From Benincasa hispida (Eukaryota > Streptophyta > Magnoliopsida > Cucurbitales > Cucurbitaceae): a DNA stretch of 64,000 bases. A model generated the notes under the pieces. That model made no database searches, had not been told where the DNA came from, and worked only from the letters and a program-made list of their open reading frames with translations. The stretch is taken from contig NC_052352.1 of the NCBI RefSeq assembly GCF_009727055.1, positions 25,222,363 to 25,286,362 on the forward strand, read 5' to 3'. Below are positions 1 through 12,187 of the stretch, piece after piece (the first letter of the stretch is position 1; each line of letters begins with the position of its first letter). The position numbers and the translations under genes were made by a program.

Positions 1-413
1 TGTACTAAAAACCAAATATATATTATGTTATACGAGAATTCATCTTTCTCTCAACCCGAGCATAACTCAGTTGTCACGACGTTATTTCTTCTCTCAAATT
101 AAAATATTTAAATCTCTACTCTTAAAATTCTAGTTACTAATTTTCTACATATGTGTATTGTAGATTCTTAAGGTTTAAATTATATTTTATGAGGCCAACA
201 AAATTTAAAATATCTAATAAATTCATGAGTTTTTAATTTTATTCTAATAGATTATCGATATATTCAAAAAAAAAAATTCAAACTGATTGATGTACTTCAT
301 GTAAAATTTAAATTTATGTACAACATAATCCTTGACTTTTAATTATTGTTATCTAAAAGACCCATTTAAAAAGTTAAATAAATCATGAATTTATCAGTCA
401 TAAAATAAAAAAG
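1..413. other. AT-rich intergenic DNA, possible SINE trace
   Basis: No gene is seen. The stretch is strongly AT-rich with homopolymer A and T runs. At about 62-73 there is a tRNA A-box-like word (taactcagttg), and at about 106-119 a degenerate B-box-like word (tttaaatctctac). The spacing would fit a decayed tRNA-derived SINE on the plus strand, but the 3' end and target duplication are not visible, so this is only a suggestion. Confidence 0.3.
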
Positions 414-416
414 TTA

Positions 417-700
417 GGCTCCGTTTTATAATCATTTCGTATTCTATTTTTTTTAAAAATAAAGTCTATAGACATTATTTCCACTGAAAATCTCTTCATT
501 TATTATTTACATTTTACCCATAGTTTAAAAGACCAAGCCAAAATTTGAAAACTAAAAAAAGTATATTTTAAAAAGTTGTTTTTAGAATTTGACTAAAAAT
601 TTAACCATCGTACTTGATAAAGATGCAAAATAACAAATAGAAAAAAAAGGACTTAATTTTAAAAAATCAAACAAAAAACGAAATAGTTATCAATAGAGCC
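417..700. mobile_element. PIF/Harbinger-like (Tourist) MITE, copy 1
   Basis: A 284-bp non-coding element with terminal inverted repeats. The left end reads ggctccgttttataatcatt and the right end, reverse-complemented, reads ggctctattgataactattt. It is flanked by a 3-bp TTA direct repeat at 414-416 and 701-703, the duplication typical of PIF/Harbinger elements. The interior is A/T-rich and has no ORF, so mobilisation would need a transposase in trans. Related copies lie near 12188-12479 and 16068-16359. Confidence 0.72.
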
Positions 701-734
701 TTAAAATTCTATGGATAATTAGTTGAAAAAGTTA

Positions 735-985
735 AAGACCCCATTTGAGTTTCACAACCATTTTATTTTATTTTTTGTTTTTTGTTTTTAAAAATTAAAT
801 CTGTAATACCTATTTTACCTATTTATTTTCTTAAAAAAAAACTAAAATTTGAAAACTAAAGAAAAAAAATGTAGTTTTTAAATTTTTTTTTCTAAATATC
901 TTTAAGAATTTATCTATTTTATCCATCATGGTAAAGAAATGGGGAGAAAATATTATTTAAAAAAAATAAACAATCGATAAATTGC
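735..985. mobile_element. Degenerate copy of the same MITE family
   Basis: The sequence from about 745 (cacaaccattttattttatt) and the following T-rich then A-rich stretch repeat the left two thirds of the 417-700 MITE family, including the aaaatttgaaaactaaa block near 840. The right terminal repeat is not recognisable and no target duplication is visible. It is a truncated or strongly diverged copy. Confidence 0.4.
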
Positions 986-1559
986 ATTCTAGAATTTAGA
1001 GATGTATTAAGTACAAAAATTTAAAATAAAAAACAAGTGATTAAATACCATTTTTTTTTTAAAAAAAAGAAACAGAGACGATTTTGAGCAAATTAGAGTG
1101 TGGCAAAAGGCCCAAAACTGAGTATTATTTACAAATGAAAAAAAGAAAAAAGAAAAAAGAAAAGGAAAAGGAAAATACAGATCTCGGGAGGTGGAATTAT
1201 GTGGAAAAATGGTGTGGGGGAAGAAAGAAGGATGAGATCTGAAGGTTAAAGAAAAACAAAGGAACATAGCACGAGGAGTGGTGGGGCCCAGAAAGTGTAC
1301 TGAAAATGACATAATCCCATGAACATAGAGACCTCCATAAGTCCGTGGTTGCTTCCTACTGGGCCTCTTCCATTTAAATTCCCCATTCTACCTTCTCCAT
1401 GTGGACCACCCGATTCCAACCACCGCCCTCCACACTCCATCCTTACCCTCCAAATCTTTCACACTTTCAACCTTCCCCATAATTGTAATTATACTTTTAA
1501 TCTTTCAATTATAAAAATTGGTCCATCAAACTCATACAAATTTTAAAATTAAACACTCA
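986..1559. other. No gene recognised; C/T-rich patch
   Basis: No coding feature is supported. The 1330-1460 part is unusually C- and CT-rich for this window. Short ORFs exist on both strands but have low-complexity composition and no recognisable domain. Confidence 0.5.
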
Positions 1560-1962
1560 AACTTATATAATATAAAAATATCTCAAAAGCAATTACGACG
1601 TGACCTTGATGTTGATTGCTGTGCCTGTTGCTCCACGAAGTTAACACAACATCCAAAGTTAGGCATGCACTCATCGGAAGATGAATTGGAATCAAGGGAA
1701 AATATCGCCCATAACATAACATTTGAAGTAAGATTAATAGAGTCCAGAGAACATTAAAATGTTTAATTTTTAGGTTAAAAATCCTGTTCGATCGGATGAC
1801 AGCGGCGGCGCGCATGTGGTGAAAAAGTTATACTTCCACCACACTTTGGAGATACCTCTAACATGCTTTGGTATTTATACCCTTTAAGGCATGACTTAGT
1901 TCTCCAATGTGGAATTCTTTTAACTCTTGCTATGGGCCTAAGCCCAAGAGTCATTTCCAACA
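1560..1962 (-). repeat. LTR remnant (minus strand), possibly 3' LTR of copia A
   Basis: Read on the minus strand, a sequence beginning TGTTGGAAATGAC at 1962 is preceded by a purine-rich word (tttatggggat). It contains a CCACATTGG-like motif near 1903 and a TATA-box-like ggtataaatacc at 1870-1881. That order (purine tract, TG start, CCAAT-like word, TATA) is typical of a plant LTR. The far end is not clear. It lies on the 3' side of the minus-strand copia element at 2.7-11.2 kb and could be its 3' LTR, but no second copy is present to prove it. Confidence 0.4.
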
Positions 1963-1967
1963 ATCCC

Positions 1968-2700
1968 CATAAATGACTGTTATAGCAAAATTAAAAAAAA
2001 AAAAAAAAAAAAAAAACTATTTGAAGAAATTGTTATGAGCAAAGATAGGAGATCAAACTTAAACACCAATATCTAACAATTTGAATTAATGCAAAATGAA
2101 GCGGAGCAACAACTTCATTAGAGAAAGTGAGTTACCTCTTGAACTTTCAATAACATTAGTTTAGACCCCACAACACGTTTTACTCCAAGTATTTTTTCCT
2201 TGATTCCACGATATAGAGTGTGCTAATTAAGGCCATGCACATAAACCTCGGGTCACTGTGAAAGTTCTTGAAAGAGATCCTTAAACTCTTTCATAGAAGG
2301 CAGTCACACCTCTATTGTCACGTCAAATACTTCATCATGTATGTTGGAGACAAACCACTCAAAACTGAACTATGAAGATTTCACCATCTAGTCTGTACCA
2401 AAACCAAGGTCATCAAGTCTGTCAAAGATAAACCACTCAGATACTGAGCTATAAAGATTTCATCATTATCCATCAAGTCCATATCATGACCACCTAAAGG
2501 AAGAGCAATAAATCATTTAAAGTTTTTAGTTTTATCCATCAAGTCTGTACTAGCAAGTCCGTATTAGGACCACTCAAATAAAAGGCTATGGATCATCAAG
2601 TTTATTGCAATAGACCTCCCAGAAAAAGAACTATGGAGCATCAAGTTTATCACAATAGACCACCTAGATAGAGGGCTATGAACCATTAAAAGGGTTTAAG
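1968..2700 (-). repeat. Element A 3' non-coding region with imperfect repeats
   Basis: A 24-base A run lies at about 1990-2013. Between about 2340 and 2690 a loosely repeated phrase recurs every 45-60 bases: 'gacca(c)ctcaaa...ggctatgga.catcaagttta', with variants near 2345, 2430, 2560, 2610 and 2655. No ORF is supported. The position directly downstream (minus strand) of the RNase H domain suggests it is the 3' untranslated part of copia element A. Confidence 0.4.
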
Positions 2701-2704
2701 TCCC

Positions 2705-5370
2705 ATGTTCACTGAAGATTCTAAAATTATTTTCTTTATTAGTCATTTGGTTAGATGGTCAACTAGATTCCTCTCAGACCACATAAATTCCAAGGAAATA
2801 TCTCCTCCTTTTAACGATTGTTTCACAGCTCCATGTCTAAGATGGATATGCCTTCTTTCGCCATTATATACACTATTCTTGGCAATTCTTATGGCAGCTT
2901 GTTAATCACAATGTACCAAAACTGGTACTGATGTTCCCCACAATGATACATCTCCTAGTAGACTTCTAAGTCACTCAACCTCTTGTCCTACTAACTCTTG
3001 AGCAATAAATTCAAATTCCATAGTGGATTTGGCTATGCACATCTGTTTTGCAGACTTCACGATATGGTTCCTTCACCAAGTAAGAACACATATCCACTAG
3101 TAGAATTGACCTCGTCATTATCAATTATCCAATTTGCATCACAATAACCTCTTAACACAACAAAGAATTTACTGAAATGAAAACAATAGTCTATTGTATC
3201 TTTAAGATATTTCAACAGATGATGAAGAGCTCCCCAATGATCTTTATCAGGATCATGTGTATATCTACTCAATCTACTCACAACATATGCAATATCATGT
3301 CTGGTATAGTTTATTAGAAACATAACACTACCTATGTTCTTTGCACATTTAGATTGAGACACACTAACTCCTTTATTTTTCTTAAGATTTATACTATCAT
3401 CATAAGGTGTTCTTACAGGAGGATCATCGAAGCAACCAAATTTCTTTAATAACTTTTCAATGTAGTGTGATTGACACATAGAATAACCATTTTCAGTTTT
3501 CCTAATTTTAACACCAAATATTACGTCAGCTTCCCCTAGGTCTTTCATTTCAAAATACAACGATAATAACAACTTGGGATTGCTTATTACCTATTTGTTT
3601 GTTCCAAAGACATACAAGCATACAATCACACACTCTACTTCAAACAATTTTGAATAAACATATGTTTCTGAGGAATTCACCTTGAACCCATTGTTTATTC
3701 AAGTATTATTGAATTTTTATACCATTGTTTGGGAGCTTACTTAAGACCATGAAGAGATTTTAAAGCTTACATACTTTATTTTCTTAACCAGCAAATGTAG
3801 AGCCTTTAGGTTGTATCATATAAATTTATTCTTCAAGATCACAGTTAAGAAAGGTTGCTATTACATCCATTTGGTGAATTAGAAGTCCATGGATGGCAGC
3901 TAGTGCAATCAAGGCTCTAATTGTAGCGATTTTGTTACATAGGAATACATGTCAAAGCACTCAATACATTGTTTTTGTGTGTACCCTACTACTTCTAGCC
4001 TTGTATCTTTCAATTGAACCATCGAGTCTTATTTTCTTCTTGAAAATCAATTTGCACTTAACATGCTTATTTCCTTTGAGAAGATCCACTAAGTCCCAAG
4101 TTTAATTCATGGTTAGAGAATCTAATTCACTCTTAATGACTTCCTTTCATAAGCTAGAGTCTACAGAACTTAAGGTTTCTTGGTATGTTTTAGGATCTTC
4201 ATCTATTAGATACATATATGCAAACTGCCCATCAATAACATCTGGCCTTTCAACTAAAAAAGTAGTCAAGAAATCAAAACTAAAAGTTTTCTCAGTTATC
4301 TATCTCTTACTTCTTCTAGGTTCAATTTCATGAATTCTATCAGATGTTCTAACATCTTCAATTTCAAGCATAATATTAGAGACTTTATTATTTTCAGTTT
4401 TATGCATATTATTTAAAGAAGAAGACATAAAAATAGATACATTTTCATAATTAAATGTTCTATCTAATTCAAGTTTTGCTTTTTTCATTGAAAATATTTG
4501 TTCAAAGAATTTGACATACCTATACTCACAAATGGATCTATCATTCAAGCACATAAATATATATGCAACATTATTTTGAGCATAACCAATGAATACACAA
4601 TCAAAAATTTTATATCCAACTGTATGTTTCTTAAATGCAAAATATGCTACCTTAGCCAAACATCCCTACACCCTCAAGTAATTGAGATTAGGTGCATAAC
4701 CTCTTCAAAGTTCGTAAGGTGTCTATCCAGTTTTTTGTGAGATACTCTGTTAAGAATAAAACAAGTAGAAAGCACAACTTCCCCTTACATGTTATTAGAC
4801 AATCCAGAATTTAACAACATAGCATTCATCGTTTCTTTAAGAGTTATATTTTTACGTTATGTGTACCATTTTGTTGTGGTGAATAAGGTGCAGTAAATTC
4901 ATAAATAATGTCGTTCGATTAACAAAATTCTTTAAGATTCACCACCTCTATCTGACCTTAACCTTTTAATCTTCTTATCTAGTTGATTTTATACTTCTAC
5001 TTTATATTTAAAAAAATATACTACCTGTTTGATCTTTTGTTTTTGAAAGATAGATTTTAATATATCTAAAGAAATCGTCATTAAAAGATATATAGTAATT
5101 TTTCATACCTCTACTTGTGGTGTTTTTGAAAACAGCTTAATCCAAAATGAAGCAATTCAAGAAATTGTGTACTTCTATAAGTGATAGTTTTAAAAGGTTT
5201 CTCGATAAACTTTGCTTACAGACAAACAAAACATTTACTAACTTTACGTGTTTCAAATGCATTGATTAGTCTTCATTCTTTAAGTTCCTTAATCAGTGCA
5301 ATATTCACATGACCTAATCTACCATGCCACATATCAAGAGATTCAACTATGTAAGAAGAATTAGAAGCAC
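2705..5370 (-). pseudogene. Ty1/copia pol remnant (element A): integrase, RT, RNase H
   Basis: Minus-strand translation recovers a copia polyprotein in order. The integrase zinc-finger part (…MWHGRLGHVN…) is near 5290-5340. The integrase C-terminal region is at 4300-4659 (…YKIFDCVFIGYAQNNVAYIFM…). RT is degenerate between about 3600 and 4300. The RT tail and RNase H start are at 3057-3572 (KDLGEADVIFGVKI, DIAYVVSRLSRYTHDP, GYCDANWIIDNDE). The RNase H end is at about 2735-3056. Frameshifts and stops are frequent, and I could not find an intact YVDD catalytic motif, so it is inactive. The matching gag is at 10311-11171; an insertion separates the two. Copia assignment rests on domain order (integrase before RT). 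Confidence 0.88.
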
Positions 5371-7808
5371 TAGCTGATGCCCTAAATCTCATGGGTCATG
5401 TAGTTTGTAATTGTAATGTACTAACAATTTTATTTATTTAATAAACTATAAGATATTTTATTCGACATTTAGTAGCATCAACCCACAAACCAATCGACTA
5501 ACATCCAAGGTTATCATCTGTAACTTAAACATGTATGTAGAAACATACGAATGTATCGTGTTTAAGTGATAACCTAAATGGTCTGTAGTAGATGGATAAG
5601 GCTGGATACCTTATTCTAGTGATACTACGAATACGATCCGATTTGTAGATGTTATAATTGTTGTAAAGTGCTACAAATGATCCGATCCTGATCATTCATG
5701 TAGAGATATATGAATGAGGTATTTTATACTAAAGAATAAGACCGGACCACGAAATGACTAGTCTCATTATATAACACCATTAATAATAGAGACTAACATT
5801 TCACCACGATGACCATAGGTGACATGACCTGAATCTTGAATGAGTTGTGAACTCTTGCTTATGAAGACGGTCCTTTGATTTTTATGGGTGAGAGTGGCAA
5901 GATCGCCGACTTAATAAGCATACCATTTTGGAGATTCGTCTGATTGGGGAGTTGGGAACACGGTTACACAAGATGAAATTCACTCCTTCTTAATGTCAGG
6001 GTAAGTAGATAAATTTCTCCCTTGAGGGTTGATTCCAGGGCTTGAACAATGTTGCGCCACACCTAGGGTTGGCAAAAATCCATGTGGGTACCATCCCCAG
6101 TTTGACTGGGGACGAGGTCAAACTGAGGACCCAAAATGGGTCCCCGAACCGAAAATAAGGCTGGGACGGGGAGCATATCCCCACACCTTCTAGATTCTCA
6201 CTCAGAGAATACCAAGGTTGCCGAGTGATAGTGTCCAAGAGGTTGCTTATTCTTGGAGAAGACTATTTGTGATCTAAGCGACAACGAGAGATTGGCTTGA
6301 CGATCGTAGCAACAACAAAAGGTTGTTGATCCAAGTCTCACGAGAGCGAGAGGTCTTTAGAAAAAAAGTTCTTCACAGGTATGTCTCTCGTTCCTTTTGT
6401 ATTTATTTTCTAAAGCATGCTGTAATATGTTAGAAGATGCATAACTTGTTTGTATGTTTGTGAAAGCCTTTATTTCTATCATAATGGATTTGGATTGATC
6501 GTGCTTCCGCTCATGGTTATCTTTTATAAGAGATCTTTCACCAATGGACATAGAAATATATTTGTAGTGCGAAGAGTGTAGCTGTTGGTCTTTAGTAGAG
6601 TGTCCGATAGTTAATGGATGATGGATATCGTGATTAAAGAGTTTAGTCAGTTATTCACATATCGTTGGAGCTTCAAGCTACAAGTCCATAAGGTCCACTT
6701 GGTAGCTCAATGGATTCAAGTTGAGAATCAGTTTTTGGGTTAGTTTGAAGTGTTCAAATTAATAAGAGAGAATTTGATTATATATAATATAATTAAATTA
6801 GTTCAATTATATGTGATATAATTGATTTGATGTATCAGCTACATTAATTAGAGGATTTGATATAAATATGATATATATTAAATAAAAGAGAAAATAACTA
6901 TGGTTTAAATATTACATATGACGTGATATTAAAACTATAGGTTATAAATATAATATGATAAGTTAGTTATTATATTTATTTATAAATAAAAATAATTATG
7001 AGATAATTGTTTAGTTGGTTATTTATTTTCTCCATTAACCATGCAAGTAGGAGGTTTATTTCAGTTTTAATAACTGAAGAATAAAATGAAAAGTGTTTTC
7101 ATTTTATGGGACGATCGCTTCATTTTTGTTTTGACTAATAAAACGCTCATGAGAGACTATACGATAGCCCTCATGAGAGACTAAACGATCGAGTGAGATT
7201 TGCTAGACGATCGACTCTAAACGATTGAGTGATAGACTAAGCGATTGATCAATATTTGTTAGACAATCGGCTCTAAACAATTGAGCGAGAGACTAAACGA
7301 TCAATCGTGATATTGCTAGACGATCATTCACAAGAATGAGAGATACTAAATGGTCAAGTACCCATTGTCTATACGATAGACAAAACCTTTCTCCCACTCA
7401 CTTGATCATGTAGTTCGATCATATACTTCCTCCTTCCCTCTACCAAATTCACATAGAGCCCACACCTCATGGATTCTCACTATGAGAATACCAAGGTTGC
7501 CGAGTGGTAGTGTCAAGGGTTGTTGTTCGAGGATCAGACAGTTCGTGTAGCGAGAGGTTGCTAGACGATTATTCACGAGAGCGAGATATTGTCGAACGAT
7601 TGCTCACGAGAGCGAGAGATTTCCAGAAGAAGAGTTTTTCAAAGGTATGTCTCTCAATTCCTTTTGTTTTAGTAAGAAAGCATGCTGTAATTTTCTTTAA
7701 GATGCATAATTGTTCTTGTATGTTTGTAAATCTGTTTATATTATTTCACAATGGGCTTGGAAAGTTCTTGCTTCCGCTTACTGGTTCTCTTGAATAAGAG
7801 TTCCTTCA
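5371..7808 (+). repeat. Long copia LTR (A'), rearranged
   Basis: The left part matches the start of the long-LTR copia family (tgatgccctaaatctcatggg, compare 31660, 34080 and 55460). The right end (ataagagttccttca) matches the ends at 33539, 35738 and 57546. The first few bases of the LTR are missing or altered. The middle is abnormal: after 'gcgccacacc' near 6060 come about 120 bp of unrelated GC-rich sequence, then a second copy of the LTR 3' end (about 6184-6544), and only then the normal LTR middle from about 6545. A block of CGATCG-like words lies at 7110-7390. At 2438 bp it is longer than its relatives (1.7-2.1 kb), as expected from the internal duplication. Confidence 0.8.
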
Positions 7809-9400
7809 TGAATGTCGGTTTGCAAAATTTGATGTTTTCGATTTTCGCACTAGATGACTTTTAATTTGATTAAACTGTAAGGGTCAATGTATTTTTTGGG
7901 CAATTTAACTCTTGTTTCGAGTTTGTAAGTCTGTGTCGATCAGAAAAGCAACAGTTGCTGAGGAGATCAGGAAGAAATAGAGGTGTTCGGGGTAAGTTCG
8001 AATTTGAGAACGAGGAGAACAACAACATTCTGCCAATCAACGTTGCAACATTGATATCGCAGTGTTGCAATGCTGACAGACAGACACAACGCATCATGTT
8101 GTAGTGCTGATGGAAAGCAGGCGGCGCGCACGAGACCCTTTGGCTGAAGCTGTTTACCTAGTTTCCTATATATTTTTAATTATTTTTTAATTAATTAAAT
8201 TAATATAATAGTTATATTAATTTAATTAATTATTTTTTACATTAGGGTGCCAAAATCGGTCTAATTTTTGCTTTTTAATTTAATTATGTATTAGATGTAT
8301 GTTTAAATTATTTTTGAATTCATATTACATATTGTATGTCATATAGATTAAAAAATACACACCTTGAGGATAACATGTACATGCATCATAATTAAATATA
8401 AGATTTATATTTTTAGATGCATGGTTAAATTAACATGCTCATGCATCATGATATAAGTGTTATGTTAGTGATGTATGATTAACCTAAGCATGTCCATGTA
8501 TTATACTATATATTAAAACTATTATAATAAATAGTGGAATGATGTATGTGAATGCTTGTGTTTTCATGAATGATTTATATAATTGTTATATTTATCAAAT
8601 GAAAATCGAATTTGCATTGAGCATGACATTACTAAGATAAATTTAATTCTTGTATTCAGACGAGGTCTTTAAATGCAAATTTATAGGTTTTAATAAAGTA
8701 TTAAAATATAAGTGTTATAGTTTTAATGAGATAGTTTAAATTCTATAATCAAGAGTTGCATGCAAACATAGATCCAAATTAATTTTAAATAGTTTAAATC
8801 AATCAAGCTAGATATATGTTTTTTCTAATGAGATTAGGAATAGGTTAATCTTTTTATTTTATTTTAATAAGATTAAAATGAATTTAATTAAAAGATTAAT
8901 TGTATAAAATAATTAGTCATAAGGGACCTATGTCTAAGAAATGTTATGTCTAAGAGGGGTATTTAAACTTATAGAAACAAAACACCTCTATTGGGAACCG
9001 GCCTGGAAGGTGAATTGGGCAAATATTTTATAAGCATACAATAAATAATTGATTTTATTAAAAAAGTTTAATAAATGAAATCAAATATTGTTAAATTATT
9101 CAATATAAATGTTATATTAAGCAAAATTAAAAGGACTTAGATAAATTCATTAGTCGGATTTGAAGTAAGTATAATAAAATCCTAAAAATATTAGAATATT
9201 TTAGTGAGAGGATATTGGTATATGCAATATATTAAATTTCAACTCTCACGTCCCAAGAGTTCACACCGTGAGATTCATGCTCGGCTTCGTGTCACCCTAG
9301 GCACGACCTCATTTGCATGGGTCAATAACAAGATGGATGGGGAAAGTGTTCATAGTAAGTGGGAGAGGGACACATATCAACGCATCCTACGGTCATGATA
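7809..9400 (+). mobile_element. Leader of long-LTR copia element A' (truncated)
   Basis: This non-coding stretch directly follows the LTR. In order it matches the leader of element E: an 'acatgctcatgcatcat' block (8430 versus 60540), 'ataagggacc…gtctaag' (8920 versus 60975), 'gggaaccggcctggaaggtgaatt' (8994 versus 61050), and 'gtgttcatagtaagtgggag' (9350 versus 61420). The expected tRNA-Met primer site next to the LTR is not recognisable here (tgaatgtcggtttgc). The match stops near 9400, before any gag, so the copy is 3'-truncated. Confidence 0.7.
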
Positions 9401-10310
9401 AATTAATGACCATTTAATGGTATAGATCTAGTAAAATATTCAATATCTCAATTAAATATTCAACCTAACAATTATCAATGGCCAATCAATAAGAATGAAA
9501 CATGATACCATTACGAAGCAAAGTGTTCAACAAACATCTATGAAAAGAACTAGATTCAATCCAAATTCATAACAACTTCATCAATACCCCAAAAACAAGT
9601 TTAGTCACTCATAGTATGCAAAATTATATTTCCATACATCAATTCAAGCATAAGATTCAGAGAAATAAAAGGGAACCGAGGAATCCTCCAAGCTCCCCTC
9701 GATCGTTACCTTGGGAACTTGAACGATCTTCAAAATATCCCTAAAATTTTCTAACTTTTAAGCATAAACTCTTTTGTAGGTCTCAAGTTTCGATCTTTAG
9801 CCTTCAATTCGGTCAGAATCTTCCCTCAATTAGGTAAGAATGGTATCCAATTATATAGAGGAAGAGAAATTCAACACAAAATATTTAACAAAATTATCAT
9901 ATTTTTTCTAAATAAGGAAAGACAACATTGCGACGCCTCAATAGTAATGTTGCAACACTGGTCCTATAATTGCTGTAGCGTTGCAATGCTACATTATAGT
10001 GTTCCAACGCTGCATCTATATTTGTAGCTATTGCCTTTTTGCATCAAACCTTGCTTCATGTCGTAGTGTTGCAATGCTACACCCAACATTGCAACGCTCC
10101 CTTGTTCTTCGGAACATTGCATTTTCCCTCTCTTTTCTTCATTACATTTGATCCATTACTCGGTTTTGACTCCTTTAAGCTTAATTTAGTCATTTTTGGC
10201 TTATTTTGATTATAATTCACTTCTCGATCATAAATCCTGGAAATCACTAGCAAATACATCAAATCCGATAAAAAAACACATTAAGAACAATCTTAAATCT
10301 AGGGAAAATA
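9401..10310. repeat. Unclassified repeat with GTTGCAACG-type words
   Basis: No coding sequence is supported. From 9925 to 10105 there are several variants of a near-palindromic word around gttgcaatgct/gttgcaacgct (for example near 9955, 9982, 10066 and 10090), with related words at 8040-8100 in the preceding leader. The segment sits between the truncated A' leader and the gag of element A. It is probably part of the insertion that splits element A, perhaps a minus-strand LTR of another family. I cannot identify it. Confidence 0.4.
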
Positions 10311-11171
10311 ATGTACATTTAGTAGGATTTGTGCCCAATCTTTCCATAGACATAGCAAATTAATTTTTTATTTTCAATCTTCCCACCAGTAGGTTTGTGA
10401 TGTTCTTTCATTTGAGAGGAATTCTTCTTTTCAGGTTGCTTGTTGTGATTTTTGAACTTATCTTTGTTAACAACAAAAGATTTAACCAAGTTATCCCAAT
10501 TGAATTCACGTATTCAGAAATTAACTTATTTTTTAGCCTGTTGGCTTCTTCCGTGCGCATGTGACTGATCAGCTCTTAGAGTGTCCAATCTTTTTGTTTT
10601 CTTTTTCTTTTTCTTTCTTTTTTGTTTCAAATGGTTTCGATATTCATCCAAAATGGGGGAACTTTTCAAGTAATACATTTTCTTGAAAAATTTCGCACAT
10701 CTTCATGCTTTTAGATAGATCGTTTGCTACCAAGTTTTCATATTCATTGATTTGATCAACAAGTTTCTCGTCAGTCATATGGAATTGTTGCCACTTTTTG
10801 ATGATGTATTTTTTTCCGTCCAGCATCATCTCCTCTGTACCGAGACGCTATTGTGTTTCAGATTGCCTCAGTTGATTTTTGTACCATAAACAAATCAAAC
10901 ATGGGTTCCGTCATATGGATGAGCAGGTGGCCATATACTGTTTTGTTTTCTTTCTCGTATTTATCAGAATCGATATCAGAGGGTTACCTCGATTGGTCAG
11001 AAACAGCGACGGGTTCTTGGTAACAACAAGTGCTTCTATAGTTATGATATAATCAACCTTCAGTTGCTCGAAGAAGATCAATAATTTTTGGGACCAACGA
11101 TGGTAATTCGCTCCATCGAGTGGTTCGAGTTTGGACAGGTCGGGGAGGACCTTACTGTTCTTGATTGACAT
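10311..11171 (-). pseudogene. Ty1/copia gag remnant (element A)
   Basis: Minus-strand ORFs give the copia gag N-terminus at 10911-11171 (…DLSKLEPLDGANYHRWSQKL…, starting with a Met at 11171) and the gag middle at 10644-10829 (…KKWQQFHMTDEKLVDQINEYE…). A decayed zinc knuckle lies near 10325-10370 (CYVYGKIGHKSY, where CCHC would need Cys-X2-Cys; the second Cys is Tyr). The family normally joins gag to protease and integrase in one ORF. Here the continuation is found only beyond 5370, so the element is interrupted. Frameshifts make it non-functional. Confidence 0.8.
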
Positions 11172-12187
11172 CTGGAGAGAATCTATTTACTTTTAGAATT
11201 TAAAAACAGACGTCGAAGAATTGATGCTCCATGGAGGAACCACTACCCTGAAAGCAATACGAGTATTGGATGAATAAATATCATGTGATAAAATAATGAC
11301 TTTTATTCCCTCTAATTTCAACAAATATTTAAATTAGTCCTTAAAACTAGTTTATTGTTTGTTTTCTTCAAGAAAAAAAAAATAGTCTTCTGTAATGTTA
11401 CAATTATAAATTGTGAAAATGTATTCACACAGTGTCTTCTATTGAATGAAAATGATTATTATTGTGGGTGAATTTGGACATGACGAAATAAGTCAAATGC
11501 CAGAAAAAATCATGAAAAACAAGTCTAAGATAAAATGGACTGGGGTTAAATGAGTTTGAGGCCAACTAATGATTGCGCTAATTATATTCACGATGAACCC
11601 TAAATCAATTATCTTATAAATACATCATTAGAGCTTCATATGATATACCTTAAAGTTTTGACATCTTCATTCTAGAATTTCTCATCCTCGACTTCGGTAT
11701 CATAACAATTTTTCTTTATTTAGTAGATTCTCTTTTCTCCAAGTTATAAATTCATGGTTGATATCACGTAATAGTAAGTATATTTCTCATATCTAGATTT
11801 TGAAATTAATAATTATTTCTATTTAATCAATTTCGATAAAAGTTAATTCTAAATGACTAAATTTAAAATCTATTAAAAGTATAAAACTAATTTTAAGATG
11901 TATTGAATGTACCATGAATAAATTTAAAATTTATTAAAAGTGTATAGATTAAAATTAGTCAATTAAAAATATAAGAATTTCCCTTAAAAAAATAAAAAGA
12001 AACCAAAGTATAAAAATAACGATGGTATTTTATCAAAAGGAAAATAAGAGAAATTTAATGCCTATATGAAATTTAAACTTTTCAAATATAATGAGCCTAA
12101 ATTTTGTTCATGGAATGATTTGAAGCTCATAATATTTAAACTAAAAATATGTCATGCTTGGTAACCATTTTTTTTTTAAAAAAATTA
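11172..12187. other. No gene recognised
   Basis: AT-rich sequence upstream (minus sense) of the element A gag. I looked for a primer-binding site and 5' LTR of element A but could not define either. Nothing else is supported. Confidence 0.5.

Noticed and set aside
1007..1312. 101-codon minus-strand ORF
   Set aside because: Composition follows A- and T-rich runs; no domain and no coding signature.
7504..7797. 97-codon plus-strand ORF inside an LTR
   Set aside because: It lies entirely within the LTR 3' part shared by non-coding copies in which the frame is not conserved.
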